A program made the position numbers and the translations under genes. The notes beneath the pieces are model-generated. The model did no database searches and was not told the origin of the DNA. It worked only from the letters and a program-made list of their open reading frames with translations. Shown here in pieces: positions 61,337 to 64,000 of a stretch of 64,000 bases of DNA; within the stretch, counting starts at the first letter, position 1, and every line of letters starts with the position of its first letter. Source of the DNA: Myxococcales bacterium (GTDB lineage: Bacteria; Myxococcota_A; Polyangia; Nannocystales; Nannocystaceae); assembly GCA_020633315.1 (NCBI GenBank), contig JACKDV010000004.1, forward strand, positions 62,001 through 126,000. The letters run 5' to 3'.

Positions 61337-62835
61337 CAGCGCCCCTCCCCTGCGTCGGGCGCGTCGGCCTCGGGGTGGTGCAGGGCGGCGCTGCTGCGGG
61401 CCGCCACCTCTTCCTCGGTCTCGGTGTACGAGTGGCCGCCGCGCCCCACCCCCACCGCCGCGGCCGCGTCGAGCAGCCCCTGGGCTCGTCCCGCGTGGTG
61501 GGGTCGCGGCGCGGGCGGGCCGTGGCGGATCTTCTCGTTGATCACGTACAGCCAGATCAGCAGCAGCGCGAGGTAGAACAGCGAGAACAGCACCAGCGAG
61601 GCGAGCACGTGCTCGGGGTGCACCACGGTGGAGACCGCATCGCGGGTGCGCAGCAGGCCGTACACCACCCAGGGCTGGCGCCCCACCTCGGCCGCCACCC
61701 AGCCGGTCTGGTTGGCCAGGTAGGGCCCGATCACCGCGACCACGAACAGCCACAGCAGCCAGCGCTGCGTGAACAGCTTGCCCCGCCACCACAGCACCAG
61801 GCCCAGCGAGGTCATGGCGATGAACAGCATGCCCAGCCCCACCATCACGTGGTAGCTGATGAAGGGCACCACCACCGGCGGGCGATCCTCGGGCGGGGTC
61901 TGGTCGAGGCCCGGCACGGGAACGTCGAAGTCGTCGTGGACCAGGAAGCTGAGCATCCCGGGGATGCTCACCCCGTAGCGCACCTCCTGGGCCTGCTCGT
62001 CGGGCCAGCCGAACAGCCACAGCTCGGTGCCGTGATCGGCGGAGTGGAAGTGCCCCTCGAAGGCCGCGAGCTTGGGGGGCTGGTTCTCGGCCACCGCGCG
62101 GGCCTGCGAGTGCCCGCTGACCAGCTCGCCCCACGAGGCCAGCGCCCCCACCACCAGCGCGATGGCGAAGCTACGGCGGGCGAAGTCCTCGTGGCGATGC
62201 CGCAGCAGGTACCAGGCGCTCACGCTCATCACGAAGAACGCGCCCAGGATGAACGAGCCCAGCAGCACGTGCCCCAGGCGGTGCATCGCCGAGGGGTTGA
62301 AGACCATCGCCCAGAAGTCGGTGATCTCGGCCCGCCAGGCGCCCTCGTGCATCACCAGGTGGTAGCCCTCGGGGGTGTGCTGCCACGAATTGGCGATCAC
62401 GATCCACACCGCCGAGAAGCACGAGCCCAGGAACACCATGGTGGTGGCCAGGAAGTGCATGCGGGGGCCCACGCGATCCCAGCCGAACACCAGCACCGCG
62501 AGGAAGCCGGACTCGAGGAAGAACGCGAAGATGCCCTCGGCGGCGAGGGCCGAGCCGAACACGTCCCCCACGAAGCGCGAGTAGGTCGCCCAGTTCGTGC
62601 CGAACTGGAACTCCATGGTGATCCCGCTGGCCACGCCCACCGCGAAATTCACCGCGAAGATCCGCGTCCAGAAGCGGGTCATCGCTTCGTAACGCGGGTC
62701 GCGGGTGCGGAGGTACAGCCCCTCCATGATGACCATCAGCAGTCCCAGCCCGATCGACAGGGGCGGGAACAGGTAATGGAACATCACCGTGAGGGCGAAC
62801 TGGGCACGGGACAGCTCAACGAGGTCGAGGTCCAT
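61336..62835 (-). CDS. cydA: cytochrome bd ubiquinol oxidase subunit I
   Basis: 499 residues from the ATG at 62835. Heme ligands and motifs: SRAQF, His 20 (VMFHYLFPPLSIGLG; His 19 in E. coli), His in MHRLGHVLLGSFILG (His 186 equivalent), Met in SYHVMVGLGML (Met 393 equivalent), and a quinol-binding loop PPKLAAFEGHFHS. The quinol loop is short, as in the cyanide-insensitive type of oxidase. The C-terminal 60 residues form a hydrophilic extension not seen in classical members. Would allow respiration under low oxygen. Confidence 0.95.
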   Translation of the reverse strand: MDLDLVELSRAQFALTVMFHYLFPPLSIGLGLLMVIMEGLYLRTRDPRYEAMTRFWTRIFAVNFAVGVASGITMEFQFGTNWATYSRFVGDVFGSALAAEGIFAFFLESGFLAVLVFGWDRVGPRMHFLATTMVFLGSCFSAVWIVIANSWQHTPEGYHLVMHEGAWRAEITDFWAMVFNPSAMHRLGHVLLGSFILGAFFVMSVSAWYLLRHRHEDFARRSFAIALVVGALASWGELVSGHSQARAVAENQPPKLAAFEGHFHSADHGTELWLFGWPDEQAQEVRYGVSIPGMLSFLVHDDFDVPVPGLDQTPPEDRPPVVVPFISYHVMVGLGMLFIAMTSLGLVLWWRGKLFTQRWLLWLFVVAVIGPYLANQTGWVAAEVGRQPWVVYGLLRTRDAVSTVVHPEHVLASLVLFSLFYLALLLIWLYVINEKIRHGPPAPRPHHAGRAQGLLDAAAAVGVGRGGHSYTETEEEVAARSSAALHHPEADAPDAGEGR

Positions 62836-62937
62836 CGTGATCTGCCCGCACCATAGCAGCCGACGCCCTGGGGGCAACCCACGACTGCAGCCGATCGACG
62901 CTCACCAGGCGATGGCGAGGTCGATCGGCGCGCCGGC

Positions 62938-63852
62938 TCAGCGCGAGGCATTGGCCGGCTTGGGCTCGCCCAGGTCGTCGGTGGGGCCGAACAGGTTCAG
63001 GGGGAGCCGCAGGTAGCGGTTGCCGTTCTCGTGCGGCGAGGGCAGGCGACCGGCGTCGGCGTTGACCTGCACGCTCTGGAAGATGAGGCGCGGCGGGGCC
63101 AGCGTGGCGTCCCGGGCGTTGCGCAGCTCAACGAACTCGTCGCGGGTGGTCTTGGCCGAGAGCTGGGGGTTGTGGTCCTTGGACTTGCCGATGGTGGTCT
63201 CGTACTGCACCTCGCGACCCTCGGGCTGGTAGTCGTGTCCCACGAACACCCGGGTGTCGTCGGGCAGCTCGTAGAGCTTCTGGATGGAGTCGTACATCTG
63301 CTCGGCGGAGCCGCGGGGGAAGTCGCAGCGCCCCGTGCCGTAGTCGTCCATGAACAGGACGTCGCCGGTGAAGATGGCGTCGCCGACCTGGTAGGTGACG
63401 CAGGCCGGGGTGTGGCCCGGCGTGGCGATCACTCCGATGCGCAGCGAGCCGGCGTCGACGCTCTCGCCGTCGGCGAGCAGGCGATCGAACTGGCTGCCGT
63501 CGGTGATGAGCTGCGGCAGGTCGAGCAGCTCCTTGAAGGTCTGCTGTACCAGGGTGATCCGCTCCCCGATCGCCACCTTGGCCCCCAGCTCGTGCTTGAG
63601 CCACTGGGAGGACGACAGATGGTCCGCGTGGGCATGGGTCTCGAGGATGTAGTGGACGCTCAGCCCCAGCTCGCGCACGCGCTCGACCACGGCTCGAGCG
63701 CCCTCGACCGTGGTCTGCGAGGCAAGGGGGTCATAGTCCAGCACCGGGTCGATGATCACCGCGTCCTTGGTCTGCTCGTCGTAGACCAGGAAGGTCAGGG
63801 TGAAGGTCGGGACGTCGTAGAAGGCTTCGACGGTGGGCTTGGCTCCGCTCAT
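62938..63852 (-). CDS. MBL-fold persulfide dioxygenase-like hydrolase (ETHE1/Blh type)
   Basis: 304 residues from the ATG at 63852 (GGAGAGACC just upstream). Metallo-beta-lactamase fold: TFLVYDEQTKDAVIIDP, metal motif THAHADHLSS, PGHTPAC, GDVLFMDDYGTGRCD and GHDYQP. The GTGRCDF form after FMDD and the ending PHENGNRYLRLPLNLF are typical of ETHE1/Blh proteins, which bind one Fe(II) and oxidise glutathione persulfide, detoxifying sulfide. Glyoxalase II is less likely. Palindrome site E lies 99 bp upstream. Confidence 0.9.
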   Translation of the reverse strand: MSGAKPTVEAFYDVPTFTLTFLVYDEQTKDAVIIDPVLDYDPLASQTTVEGARAVVERVRELGLSVHYILETHAHADHLSSSQWLKHELGAKVAIGERITLVQQTFKELLDLPQLITDGSQFDRLLADGESVDAGSLRIGVIATPGHTPACVTYQVGDAIFTGDVLFMDDYGTGRCDFPRGSAEQMYDSIQKLYELPDDTRVFVGHDYQPEGREVQYETTIGKSKDHNPQLSAKTTRDEFVELRNARDATLAPPRLIFQSVQVNADAGRLPSPHENGNRYLRLPLNLFGPTDDLGEPKPANASR

Positions 63853-63950
63853 TGGTCTCTCCGTGCGTCCATCCCTGGTGCATCGCCCATGCCAGCGCGC
63901 ACGGTCTCGGGGGCCGTCGAGCTCCCCGGGGGCGAATGGCGAGGGTTCGC

Positions 63951-63961
63951 GCAATGCTTGC
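63951..63961. promoter_or_regulatory. palindrome site E upstream of persulfide-dioxygenase-like gene
   Basis: GCAATGCTTGC, an exact GCAA-N3-TTGC palindrome preceded by CG. It matches 10 of 12 bases of the site A core (CGCAAATCTTGC). Distance to the gene start is 99 bp. What lies beyond 64000 on the plus strand is not visible. Confidence 0.5.
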
Positions 63962-64000
63962 CGGCACCGAGGGCACGACCGCGGGCATCGGAGGCCCCGC

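Noticed and set aside
62836..62937. Copy of the palindrome upstream of cydA
   Set aside because: Only a lone GGCAACC half is visible; no matching TTGC arm at the right distance.

Overview
The window is very GC-rich DNA (about 70% or more by eye, with almost every codon ending in G or C) and densely packed with genes. Five eukaryote-like Ser/Thr kinases (three with long tetratricopeptide tails), many secreted Cys- or Asp-rich lipoproteins, a MopE-like Asp repeat protein and an ADYC-type protein point to a predatory or soil myxobacterium (Myxococcota), most likely in the Nannocystis/Enhygromyxa branch. That placement is inferred from gene content. No rRNA, tRNA, CRISPR array, insertion sequence or phage gene was seen.

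Layout. 0-11.4 kb: a truncated kinase-TPR gene, a stand-alone E2-type acyltransferase, lipoproteins, a membrane spermidine-synthase-like fusion, a peroxiredoxin-like protein, an OmpA porin with type-3 thrombospondin repeats and an Asp-rich repeat protein. 11.5-19.3 kb: three unrelated zinc peptidases (astacin-like, HExxH, archaemetzincin-like), a von Willebrand A lipoprotein and a 1061-residue amidase, which looks like a cell-surface degradation and attack set. 19.3-33.5 kb: a signalling island with an NtrC-like regulator, a kinase-TPR gene, a universal stress protein (USP), a FixL-like PAS histidine kinase, and an operon USP-CBS-cation ATPase-USP. 33.6-43 kb: a kinase-TPR gene, an ADYC lipoprotein, a predicted pseudokinase coupled to a membrane partner, and a GT-C glycosyltransferase. 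43-52 kb: aminopeptidase P, a lipoprotein, a methyltransferase coupled to an ApbE-like protein, a Cys-rich lipoprotein, a DUF427 protein and a kinase. 52.8-59.5 kb: a CHAT-protease/STAND-NTPase membrane protein in a tight operon with an exported protein and a lipoprotein. 59.5-64 kb: a methyltransferase, cytochrome bd oxidase and a persulfide-dioxygenase-like hydrolase.

Main result. The histidine kinase at 25.05 kb carries the heme-ligand His and distal Arg of FixL/DosP PAS domains with the exact 20-residue spacing, so it is probably an oxygen sensor. A shared palindrome (GCAA-N3-TTGC, best form ACGCAAATyTTGCACGA) lies in the divergent promoter of this kinase and a USP gene, in front of the NtrC-like regulator, and in front of the persulfide-dioxygenase gene. 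Looser copies precede the two tandem-USP genes. The regulator lacks the GAFTGA loop needed to contact sigma-54. Together these suggest an undescribed oxygen-responsive two-component regulon in which a FixL-like sensor works with a sigma-54-independent NtrC-like regulator instead of FixJ.

A second candidate system is the three-gene CHAT-STAND operon, which looks built to relay an envelope signal to a cytoplasmic caspase-like protease.
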